A program made the translations under genes and the position numbers. DNA of 23,650 bases from a virus. Below, one piece after another: positions 6,064 through 12,397 of the stretch (its first letter is position 1; each line of letters begins with the position of its first letter). The DNA is taken from the IMG/VR virus record IMGVR_UViG_3300024308_000189, positions 1 to 23,650 of that record. The stretch is one strand, 5' to 3'. The notes below the pieces were generated by a model. That model was not told where the DNA came from. It did not search any database and was given only the letters and a program-made list of their open reading frames with translations.

Positions 6064-6075
6064 CAAGAAAACTTG
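6040..6075. promoter_or_regulatory. Left operator pair (two 12-bp repressor sites)
   Basis: Two dyads fit the consensus CAAG-N4-CTTG: CAAACAAACTTG at 6040-6051 (one mismatch) and CAAGAAAACTTG at 6064-6075. They are 24 bases apart and both are followed by CGT. The same consensus occurs three times at 25-base spacing beside the repressor gene. The positions over and next to the leftward promoter suggest direct repression. Confidence 0.65.
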
Positions 6076-6185
6076 CGTCATTGCGGTTGGAGTGGACTTG
6101 TGCCGGCCAGGAGGCTGTCCTCGCCGCAGCTGAATGCGCCCTCGAATGCTAACCTTCAGGCCTTCTATGGAGGGAGGGGAGCTGT

Positions 6186-6479
6186 ATGGAAGTCTTCTTC
6201 AGCACACTGGGCGCTCTGGGCGTCTGGCTGGTTGCCTTAGCCGTGCTGGCATTGGTGGTTATGGGGTTGCTCATGCCTTTTGCCGTGTTCGGCATCAAGC
6301 CGCTACTGCGGGTGCTTATCGAGGAGCAACGCAGGAACAATCGGCTGCTGGCTAGGCAGGGGTTGAGGGACCAAGGAATTGAGGCAGGGGACGTGGCAGG
6401 CGTGGCCACGTCCAAAGATGACCGTGAGCCGCAGACGCTACAGGACTTCATCCGGGAACGTGGCGGGCATAGTCCGTGA
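6186..6479 (+). CDS. Small membrane protein in the control region (97 aa)
   Basis: The start ATG 6186 has a strong GGAGGGAGGGGAG ribosome site. The N-terminal 35-40 residues form one long or two short hydrophobic helices (TLGALGVWLVALAVLALVVMG, then LLMPFAVFGIKPLL). A charged cytoplasmic-type tail follows, with a helical EEQRRNNRLLARQGLRDQG and an acidic/basic end. It converges on the next minus-strand gene with only nine bases between them. It could be a superinfection-exclusion or accessory lysogenic gene, which is inferred only from its isolated position next to the repressor block. Confidence 0.75.
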   Translation: MEVFFSTLGALGVWLVALAVLALVVMGLLMPFAVFGIKPLLRVLIEEQRRNNRLLARQGLRDQGIEAGDVAGVATSKDDREPQTLQDFIRERGGHSP

Positions 6480-6488
6480 CTGTCCTCG

Positions 6489-6842
6489 TCAAGGGTTCGG
6501 CAGCACTTCAGCCATGTTCTTGATGAGTCCAGTCTGCTCAAGCGGGAAGCCTTCCATGATGGCTTCCCTTGCTTCTTCCATCTCGCAGAGCAACGCACGA
6601 AGCTCTTGCGCTGAAAGGTCGGTTAGGCGTTGCCTCAGGACCAGGTGCTGGTCGACTAGCCAGCTCAGCTGGAAGGCTTCACATAGCAGGCGAATCCTGC
6701 GGATGTACGCGAAGGCGATCGCGTCATTTGACGCTGTCGCGTGGCACTGTCGTGGGCACCTTGCGTCGGGCGGCCGTGCCTGCTGCCGAACTTTGCTAGC
6801 GAGTGCCTGCGCGAGAGCTTCCAGTGCTGCCGCTTCCTTCAT
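6489..6842 (-). CDS. Unknown protein co-transcribed with the repressor (117 aa)
   Basis: The start is placed at ATG 6842, eight bases after AAAGGGGG. The first 47 bases overlap the end of the repressor gene. The protein is helical: Ala-rich at residues 3-18, then SWLVDQHLVLRQRLTDLSAQELRALLCEMEEAREAI. It lies immediately downstream of the repressor, so it is probably expressed from the prophage. Function unknown. Confidence 0.65.
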   Translation of the reverse strand: MKEAAALEALAQALASKVRQQARPPDARCPRQCHATASNDAIAFAYIRRIRLLCEAFQLSWLVDQHLVLRQRLTDLSAQELRALLCEMEEAREAIMEGFPLEQTGLIKNMAEVLPNP

Positions 6843-7329
6843 GATCAACCCCCTTTGAAATCTGGCGCTTCCGCAGGTGTGCGGTGAAGTCGACCACGTT
6901 GTCTGGCGTAACTGCCTTCTCCTGACGGGCGGTCAGGTAGTTGTGAGCCAAGATGACAATCGAGGCGTCGTTCGCGTCTTCTGGATCGAATGAAGACCCG
7001 AGCGCAAGGCAGGCTAGGCGGACAAGTTGGTACGACGCGGCAAGCGTAGGGGCGTCGAGTTGCACTGGTTGAGATTGTGCAGAACGGGGTGCTGAGAGGG
7101 CACAGAGCGGCTCGCCCTTGTCCCAAGTCAGGAACTGCTCAACAGACATGCCGAACGCGCGTGCCAGCTCCGGGATGTACCGGGGGCGGCGGGTCGGGGT
7201 GTCCAGCAACTGCTGGATGTGCTGGTACTTCACGTTGGGTGCGCCCGCCGCGCGGACACGGGCTGCAAGAGCCTCCACGCCAAGTCCGTGGGCCTCCATA
7301 AGGCCCCGTGTGATTTCACCTATCAACAT
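6796..7329 (-). CDS. CI-like HTH repressor without a peptidase domain
   Basis: The product has 177 residues. Residues 5-65 are a Cro/CI-type HTH region (GVEALAARVRAAG, VKYQHIQQLLDTPTRRPRYIPELARAFGMSVEQFL). The rest is helical and lacks the Ser/Lys catalytic context of S24 LexA-type repressors, so RecA-driven self-cleavage is unlikely. It is divergent from the YdaS-like gene, with three operators between them. The start ATG 7329 has no Shine-Dalgarno and lies two bases from operator O1, so the message may be leaderless or the start may be M11 (7299). I infer that it maintains lysogeny and represses both the leftward and rightward promoters. Confidence 0.8.
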   Translation of the reverse strand: MLIGEITRGLMEAHGLGVEALAARVRAAGAPNVKYQHIQQLLDTPTRRPRYIPELARAFGMSVEQFLTWDKGEPLCALSAPRSAQSQPVQLDAPTLAASYQLVRLACLALGSSFDPEDANDASIVILAHNYLTARQEKAVTPDNVVDFTAHLRKRQISKGVDHEGSGSTGSSRAGTR

Positions 7330-7330
7330 G

Positions 7331-7392
7331 CAAGCAATCTTGCACTGTTGATTCGCAAGAAAGATTGCGCTAATTTACCGCAAGAATTCTTG
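7331..7392. promoter_or_regulatory. Right operator triplet (O1-O3)
   Basis: Three dyads are spaced exactly 25 bases apart: CAAGCAATCTTG (7331-7342), CAAGAAAGATTG (7356-7367, one mismatch) and CAAGAATTCTTG (7381-7392, a perfect palindrome). O1 abuts the repressor start codon, which suggests autoregulation. O2 lies inside the rightward promoter spacer and O3 directly downstream of its -10 box. The layout resembles the lambda OR triplet. Confidence 0.75.
7348..7376 (+). promoter_or_regulatory. Predicted rightward early promoter
   Basis: TTGATT (7348-7353), a 17-base spacer and TAATTT (7371-7376) make a good sigma-70 promoter. It would start transcription near 7383 and read into the YdaS/Cro-like gene and the replication genes. 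Operator O2 occupies the spacer. Confidence 0.65.
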
Positions 7393-7406
7393 TGAACGGG
7401 CATTCC

Positions 7407-7733
7407 ATGACCCCTCTGCAACGGGCTATCGCGATCTGTGGCACCCAAAGTGAGCTGGCGCGTCGGGTTACCGGCAAGCCCGCCACGGGCTATGTCTATC
7501 ACTGGCGCAAGAACGGTGTGACTGAGGAGGTAGCGATTGCCATTGAGCGGGCCGTTGCGTCGGCGATGGCCGAGAACCAGGACGCTGCGCGGCGCGCCGA
7601 TACCCTCGGGGGAAGAGTGACCGCCGATGAACTGATCCCGGGTGTCCGCTGGGAGCGTGATGCTGACGGCGCGATCGTGGGCTACTTCAAGAGAGTCGTC
7701 GGATCGGCGGGGGTTGTTAATGCCAGCCCGTGA
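7407..7733 (+). CDS. YdaS/Cro-like transcription regulator
   Basis: The product has 108 residues from ATG 7407, the start that fits YdaS-family N-termini (MTPLQRAIAICGTQSELARR). An in-frame GTG at 7392 would add five residues but overlaps operator O3. The HTH covers about residues 4-50: QRAIAICGTQSELARRVTG, then GYVYHWRKNGVTEEVAIAIE. The C-terminal part (ELIPGVRWERDADGAIVGYFKR) is typical of longer phage YdaS/Cro proteins. Divergent from the repressor, it should act as the Cro-type antagonist for lytic commitment. Confidence 0.82.
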   Translation: MTPLQRAIAICGTQSELARRVTGKPATGYVYHWRKNGVTEEVAIAIERAVASAMAENQDAARRADTLGGRVTADELIPGVRWERDADGAIVGYFKRVVGSAGVVNASP

Positions 7734-8061
7734 TCCTGCACTAACCGTCGCCATAGCCCGCTTCGGTTGGGTTCGCGGGCACCAGCACTACCGCCTGCGC
7801 CTCATTCGGCAGCAGCTCCGCAAGGGCGGGGTGGTTTTGATGCTTCTGGCGATGATTCTCCTTCTGGTGGTCGGAGTGCAAGGGCGCCCACAAGACCGCA
7901 ACAACACCGCCTGTCCCGGTGCGAACGTCAAAGGATCGAATGGCCTGAAAGCGCATGCGCCGAGGGAAGCTGATGATCTCTGGCATAGCCGGAATTTTGA
8001 GGGCTGCACCGGCCGGCATGGAACGATGAAATGCTCGGCATTTCAGGGGGAGGGCGCATGA
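7720..8061 (+). CDS. Probable small membrane protein between cro-like and CII genes
   Basis: The frame gives 113 residues from ATG 7720, preceded by GGGGG. It overlaps the end of the cro-like gene by 14 bases, and its stop overlaps the next start as ATGA (8058-8061). A basic N-terminus is followed by one strong hydrophobic helix, VVLMLLAMILLLVVGV (about residues 39-54), and a polar tail. The tail has weak coding character, and a competing minus frame (7741-8148) exists. The overlaps at both ends and the membrane helix favour this plus-strand gene. Confidence 0.5.
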   Translation: MPARDPALTVAIARFGWVRGHQHYRLRLIRQQLRKGGVVLMLLAMILLLVVGVQGRPQDRNNTACPGANVKGSNGLKAHAPREADDLWHSRNFEGCTGRHGTMKCSAFQGEGA

Positions 8062-8588
8062 CTTGCCTTCGCTCTGATCTGCATTGGCGGGACGCCCTAA
8101 ACAATGCAGTTTCCTGCGCACCAGGTGGTGTGCAAGACGCTGCTGCACACGTGAGCAGGCGTCGCGGAAAGTCCATTACTACAGAGACGCTGCGGAAAAA
8201 GCTGCGCGGAATCGAGGGCGAGTCTGTCTCCATGGAGATGGCCGAGATCCTCACCGAGTACCTACAGCGATTCGTGGGTACGCAGGCGATGGCAACCGAC
8301 TGGGTGTGCTCATTGGCTGGACAGTTCGGCTTGATGGTGGATTACGTGCCAGCGCCACCTGTCGGCGGTTGGCCAGACGAGCTGGCGGCGATCCAGAGCA
8401 AGCTCCTCGAACTGCACAAGCTGACAGGCCAACTGGCTGGGGCGGGCATTGATGCACTGGCCGACCAACGGCTGAGCATTCCAGAGGCTGATCGCATCCA
8501 GGACCTGTCCCGCGAAGTGCGGACGCTCTGTTTCAGGCTGGAGCGGAATGCGTGCCGCGCTGCTGGTCAGCAGGGTGCTGAGGACTGA
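8058..8588 (+). CDS. CII-family phage regulatory protein
   Basis: The product has 176 residues from ATG 8058, with AGGGGGAGGG upstream. The N-terminal region fits the phage regulatory CII family (PF06892-like): a helix around HWRDALNNAVSCAPGGVQDAA, then ITTETLRKKLRG as recognition helix, then the pattern SVSMEMAEILTEYLQRF. The C-terminal part is a helical domain (DELAAIQSKLLELHKLTGQLAG). CII-type proteins activate or modulate lysogeny genes. The place between the cro-like gene and the replication genes is the expected one. Confidence 0.75.
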   Translation: MTCLRSDLHWRDALNNAVSCAPGGVQDAAAHVSRRRGKSITTETLRKKLRGIEGESVSMEMAEILTEYLQRFVGTQAMATDWVCSLAGQFGLMVDYVPAPPVGGWPDELAAIQSKLLELHKLTGQLAGAGIDALADQRLSIPEADRIQDLSREVRTLCFRLERNACRAAGQQGAED

Positions 8589-8589
8589 C

Positions 8590-8820
8590 GTGGCAGTTCA
8601 CCGCGCCCATCGATCCAAGTATCGACGGCGTGGTCAGGCCAGCGCTTCTGCGCGGCATGCCATGGAACTCGCAGCACTCGCGCTAACTGACGCGGTGCCG
8701 GGACTGATAGGCGATGAGGCATTGGCAGAGCGCGAGCGCATCCGCCAGCGACAAGAGCAGCAAGACAACCGGCAGCACTGCCTGCCTTTGGGGAACCCTG
8801 ATGTACCACGCAAGCATTGA
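8590..8820 (+). CDS. Small phage protein of unknown function (76 aa)
   Basis: The start is taken as GTG 8590, one base after the CII-like stop and six bases after GAGG. The protein is helical and charged (ALALTDAVPGLIGDEALAERERIRQRQEQQDN). No family recognised. It overlaps the next small frame by 20 bases. Confidence 0.5.
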   Translation: MAVHRAHRSKYRRRGQASASARHAMELAALALTDAVPGLIGDEALAERERIRQRQEQQDNRQHCLPLGNPDVPRKH

Positions 8821-8995
8821 TTCGGCCCCATCCCCCCGGGTGGCTTGTGAAAGGCCACGTGCTGGCCGCGCTACTGAATCCGCCCTGGCATTGAGAGCGA
8901 TTCTCGATACCAGCGTTGGGTCCTCCCTGGACCTGACGAACGCGGGTATTCCGACGCGCATTTCCTGGGTAGATAGCGGCTCGGGAAACTACTGA
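8801..8995 (+). CDS. Possible small phage protein before primase (64 aa)
   Basis: ATG 8801 follows GGGGA and gives 64 residues without a recognisable domain. The stop is directly followed by the primase ATG at 8996. Evidence for coding is only the tight packing and ribosome site, so this may be spurious. Confidence 0.4.
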   Translation: MYHASIDSAPSPRVACERPRAGRATESALALRAILDTSVGSSLDLTNAGIPTRISWVDSGSGNY

Positions 8996-11410
8996 ATGTC
9001 TGAGAACTATGGGGATGTGCTGCAGCAGCTGCAGTCCGCTGGCCTGCTGATCACCGAACTGGACACCACCGGACGCATGGTCCGTTGTCGCGTCGAGGGC
9101 TCACGCGAGCGCCGCGGCTGGTACGCGCTCCACGAACTGAACACCTCGGCTGGCGAAGTGCTGGTCGTCGGCACATACGGCGTCTGGCACGGCAACGAGA
9201 ACGGCGCAACCAAGGTCGATCTGCGCAAGCGCGACAAGACCTTCTCCGATGAACAGCGCGAAGCGCTGCGCAATCGGCTGGCCGAGGACCGCCGCCGTGC
9301 GGAATCTGCCCGTCAGACCCAAGCGAAGCGGGCTGCAGAGCGGGCGTCGTCCGCCTGGGCCAAGGCAAATGCAGTTGGCGAGGCTGATTACCTGGTCAGC
9401 AAGGGCGTGCAGGGTTTCGGCCTGCGCTATGGCACGACGGGCGCCGCACTTGTTCCGCTGCTGGACGTCAACGGGCAGGTGCACGGCCTACAGGTGTTGC
9501 GCAGCGCGAAGCTGGCGGCGGCAGGACGCAAGCCGGCCAAGGAGTACTGGCCGGCAGGCATGGTCAAGAAGGGCCACTTCCACCTAATCGGCGGAAGTCC
9601 CCAGTGGATCTTGCTGGTGGCCGAGGGCTATGCCACTGCGGCCACGTTGCACATGGCGACGGGCTACCCGGTGGCAGTAGCGTTCGACGCCGGCAACATG
9701 CTGGCCGTCGCCTCGGCACTGGCGAAGCGTTATCGCGGCATCAAGATGCTGCTGTGCGCCGATGACGACGTGCTGCAGAAGTGCCGACACTGCAAGAGCC
9801 GCCTCGTCCTTGCCGACCATCCGCAGTTCTGCCCCTCCTGCGCGCAGCCTCATGGCGCATCGAATGCAGGTCTGCTTGGTGCCGAGGCCGCAGCGCTGGA
9901 CGTGGGTGGAGCGGTGCTGCATCCGGTCTTCGCAGATGAGTCGGGCAGGCGTGAGCGCTTCATCGACAGCGGCCGCAAGATCAGCGACTTCAACGATCTG
10001 CACGCCCAAGAGGGCCTGCATGTCGTGCGGGCGCAGGTCGAGGCCCGTCTCACGGAGCTGTCCTGGCGGGTGCCAGCAGAAAAACGCGCGCCTTCCATCA
10101 CCAGCAACGGGGGCGACGGGAATGATCGCCTGGCACCGATCCACTCGCTGAGCGAGTTGCTTGAGCGCTTCGCCCTGGTCTATGGGCAGGGCGGCACGGT
10201 GTTCGACCACAAAGAACACATGTTGGTCGCACTGGGCGACATGCGCGATGCCTGCGTGCGCAAGGAATTGCACCGGGCGTGGATGGAGCATTCGGATCGG
10301 TCCATCGTGCGGGTACGCGAAGTTGACTTCGACCCCTCGTGCGAGAAACCAGGGGTGACATGCAACCTCTTTGCCGGTTGGCCGACCGTACCGCAAGAGG
10401 GCAACTGCGACCGGCTGCTGCATCTGCTCTGGCACATGTGCGGCAACGAAGCCAACCAGAAGGCGCTGTACGACTGGGTGGTCAAGTGGCTTGCTTACCC
10501 GCTGCAGCATCCTGGCGCCAAGATGAAATCGACCATCGTCATTCATGGTCCGCAGGGCACCGGCAAGAACATGTTCTTCGATGAGTACATGAAGCTCTAC
10601 GGTGACTATGGGCGCGTGTTGGACCAGGCGGCGCTGGAAGACAAGTTCAATGACTGGGCCAGCCGTAAGCTGTTCCTGCTGGCCGACGAAGTGGTCGCAC
10701 GCACCGAGGTGTACCACCTCAAGAACAAGCTCAAGGCGCTGATCACGGGCGACCGCATCCGCATCAACCCGAAGAACATCCAGGCCTACGAGGAAGACAA
10801 TCACGCGAATCTGGTGTTCCTCTCGAATGAAGCGATGCCGGTCGTTCTGGAAGAGGACGACCGGCGCCACGCGGTGATCTGGACGCCGGAGAAGCTGAGC
10901 CTGGAGTTCTACACCGAGGTGCTGGCCGATATCCGCAACGGCGCAACGGCAGCGTTGCACCACTACCTGCTGCAGGTTGACCTGACCGGGTTCACCAACG
11001 GCACCCATCCGCCGATGACCCATGCGAAGGAAGAGCTGATCGGCTTGAGCCAGGACAGCCCGCAGCGCTTCCTGGACGAGCTCTACGGCGATGACATTCC
11101 CGGGCTGAAGCCCATGCCGGCGCTCTCGAAAGAGTGGTACGAGGTCTATAAGGCCTGGTGCGCGCGTGAGGGCTTGCCGCGCCCGGCACCGTCACCAAAG
11201 TTCATCAACGCACTGGTGCGCAAGCGCCAGATTATCCACCCCGACCGGGCCCGGAAGCGCTACCAGATCGAGCAGACCGTGAACGGGCCACATGGCTTCC
11301 TGATGCTAGGCGATTGCACGGTGCCTGACGGGAAGACAGAGGCAGCATGGCTGGGCGACCAGGTCGTGTCCTTCCGCCGCATGTACTCCGACTACAAGGG
11401 GCGTGCGTGA
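8996..11410 (+). CDS. Phage primase-helicase (Toprim + SF3/D5-like)
   Basis: The 804-residue replication protein has an N-terminal region with a charged helix (86-125), then a Toprim-type primase core: LLVAEGYATAATLH (206-219, catalytic Glu210), AFDAGN (229-234) and CADDD (254-258). A CxxC...CxxC zinc ribbon (C263, C266, C279, C282) is inserted after the Asp cluster, before DFNDLH (331-336). The C-terminal half is a DUF5906/D5-like helicase: Walker A IHGPQGTGKN (516-525), Walker B KLFLLADE (558-565), sensor-like NLVFLSNE (605-612) and DDRRHAVIW (621-629). It would prime and unwind phage DNA. It abuts the upstream small gene and is followed by a repeat-rich non-coding stretch. Confidence 0.92.
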   Translation: MSENYGDVLQQLQSAGLLITELDTTGRMVRCRVEGSRERRGWYALHELNTSAGEVLVVGTYGVWHGNENGATKVDLRKRDKTFSDEQREALRNRLAEDRRRAESARQTQAKRAAERASSAWAKANAVGEADYLVSKGVQGFGLRYGTTGAALVPLLDVNGQVHGLQVLRSAKLAAAGRKPAKEYWPAGMVKKGHFHLIGGSPQWILLVAEGYATAATLHMATGYPVAVAFDAGNMLAVASALAKRYRGIKMLLCADDDVLQKCRHCKSRLVLADHPQFCPSCAQPHGASNAGLLGAEAAALDVGGAVLHPVFADESGRRERFIDSGRKISDFNDLHAQEGLHVVRAQVEARLTELSWRVPAEKRAPSITSNGGDGNDRLAPIHSLSELLERFALVYGQGGTVFDHKEHMLVALGDMRDACVRKELHRAWMEHSDRSIVRVREVDFDPSCEKPGVTCNLFAGWPTVPQEGNCDRLLHLLWHMCGNEANQKALYDWVVKWLAYPLQHPGAKMKSTIVIHGPQGTGKNMFFDEYMKLYGDYGRVLDQAALEDKFNDWASRKLFLLADEVVARTEVYHLKNKLKALITGDRIRINPKNIQAYEEDNHANLVFLSNEAMPVVLEEDDRRHAVIWTPEKLSLEFYTEVLADIRNGATAALHHYLLQVDLTGFTNGTHPPMTHAKEELIGLSQDSPQRFLDELYGDDIPGLKPMPALSKEWYEVYKAWCAREGLPRPAPSPKFINALVRKRQIIHPDRARKRYQIEQTVNGPHGFLMLGDCTVPDGKTEAAWLGDQVVSFRRMYSDYKGRA

Positions 11411-11752
11411 TCACTATGCCCATTGACGTGCGGGGAGTGCGGGATGTGCGGGCAGATGTGCGGGCATTGATTTGCCGTGAATCGCTTGCAGCAGTAGGCG
11501 TGTGCGGGACGTGCGGGCATCGGCCTACATGGGCGGGCGCGGGCGCGAACGGGTATCGCGCTGCAAAGCCGCAATGCGTCTCGCGTGCGTATGTGGGTGA
11601 CCGCACATCCCGCACACACCGCACACGCCTTGTGCCATGTCGATTCGGCGGCTATCGCATCCCGCACACGCCACCGCACAGCCCGCACATGCTCACGCGC
11701 GCGCGTTTTTCCGCTTTAACGATCTTCGAAGGAAATGGAGTAGGGGGAATCA
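11411..11752. repeat. Inverted arrays of GTGCGGG, candidate origin or cos region
   Basis: I see no convincing gene in these 342 bases. The left part has six GTGCGGG copies at 11428, 11437, 11446, 11458, 11502 and 11511. The right part has the inverse CCCGCAC at 11609, 11661 and 11682, with ACCGCAC variants at 11600, 11618 and 11673. Spacing is mostly 9 or 12 bases. The two arms face each other around a GC-rich centre. Lying between the helicase gene and terS, the region could be the replication origin (iterons) or the cos site with small-terminase binding repeats. Sequence alone does not decide. Confidence 0.6.
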
Positions 11753-12397
11753 ATGGCTGAGGAAGACGTGACGATCACTGGCAAAGAGCTGGCCTCGCTG
11801 ATCGGCTGCAAGCCGTCCTACGTGGTAGAACTGAGGAAGAAGGGCAGGGTGGTGGTCGGTGATGGAGGCAAGGGATTCCTGAAGGCCGCCTCCCTGGAGC
11901 TCTACGCTCGCACCGCAGACCCGGTCTATGCCGGTGTCGCCCAGCGCCACGCAGATGAGCGCGGTAGCGCGCTGGTGGGGAGCGGGGAGGGGGTCGATGC
12001 TGTAGACGCCGACGTCGATGACGACGAAGAGGATGGCGACGACGACGATGCCAAGACTTCACGGGTAGGTCGGCCCCAGACCCCAGACTCCGCGCGCAAG
12101 GCCAAGGCGCTGGCCGACAAGGCAGAGACCGACGCGCACATGGCCCACATCGCGCTGCAGAAGGAGCTAGGGCTGCTGCTGCCGCGTGCGGACGTGGAGG
12201 CATTCCTCGCTGAGCATGCAACGACGTTCCGGGGTGCGATGGAACGCCTGGCTGACACGCTGGCGCCGCAGCTCGCCGCAACGCTGGATGAGGCCGGTTG
12301 CCGGCGGCTGGTCTGGGATGAGGTGAGCCACGCCCTGGAAGAACTCAGCCAGGGCTTCCGCACGTTGGCGGCCAAGGCAGCGGAGGCTGCGGAATGA
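11753..12397 (+). CDS. terS: Terminase small subunit
   Basis: The product has 214 residues from ATG 11753 after a strong purine-rich site (AGTAGGGGGAAT). Residues 6-45 form a Nu1-like winged HTH (VTITGKELASLIGCKPSYVVELRKKG). A very acidic linker follows (about 82-99, runs of Asp and Glu). The helical C-terminal part (120-214) would oligomerise and contact the large subunit. The protein recognises the packaging site and starts DNA packaging. It overlaps terL as ATGA. Confidence 0.85.
   Translation: MAEEDVTITGKELASLIGCKPSYVVELRKKGRVVVGDGGKGFLKAASLELYARTADPVYAGVAQRHADERGSALVGSGEGVDAVDADVDDDEEDGDDDDAKTSRVGRPQTPDSARKAKALADKAETDAHMAHIALQKELGLLLPRADVEAFLAEHATTFRGAMERLADTLAPQLAATLDEAGCRRLVWDEVSHALEELSQGFRTLAAKAAEAAE

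Noticed and set aside
7741-8148. Minus-strand 135-residue frame opposite the CII-like start
   Set aside because: It would oppose the rightward operon, has no ribosome site I can see, and the plus frame 7720-8061 has end overlaps that fit the operon.
9584-11023. Long antisense frame over the primase-helicase
   Set aside because: It is a mirror of a clearly functional gene with Walker and Toprim motifs; long antisense frames are expected in GC-rich codon use.
11428-11688. CRISPR array
   Set aside because: The repeat is only 7 bases, spacers are 2-5 bases and orientation flips midway, so it is not a CRISPR.
11696-11716. Terminator at the ACGCGCGCGCGT-TTTT tract upstream of terS
   Set aside because: The alternating CG palindrome leaves at most a four-pair stem, too weak to call.
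11232-11760. Plus and minus frames through the GTGCGGG arrays
   Set aside because: Products are low-complexity repeats (PHxPH, VRxVR) that mirror the nucleotide repeats on both strands; no ribosome site or domain supports them.
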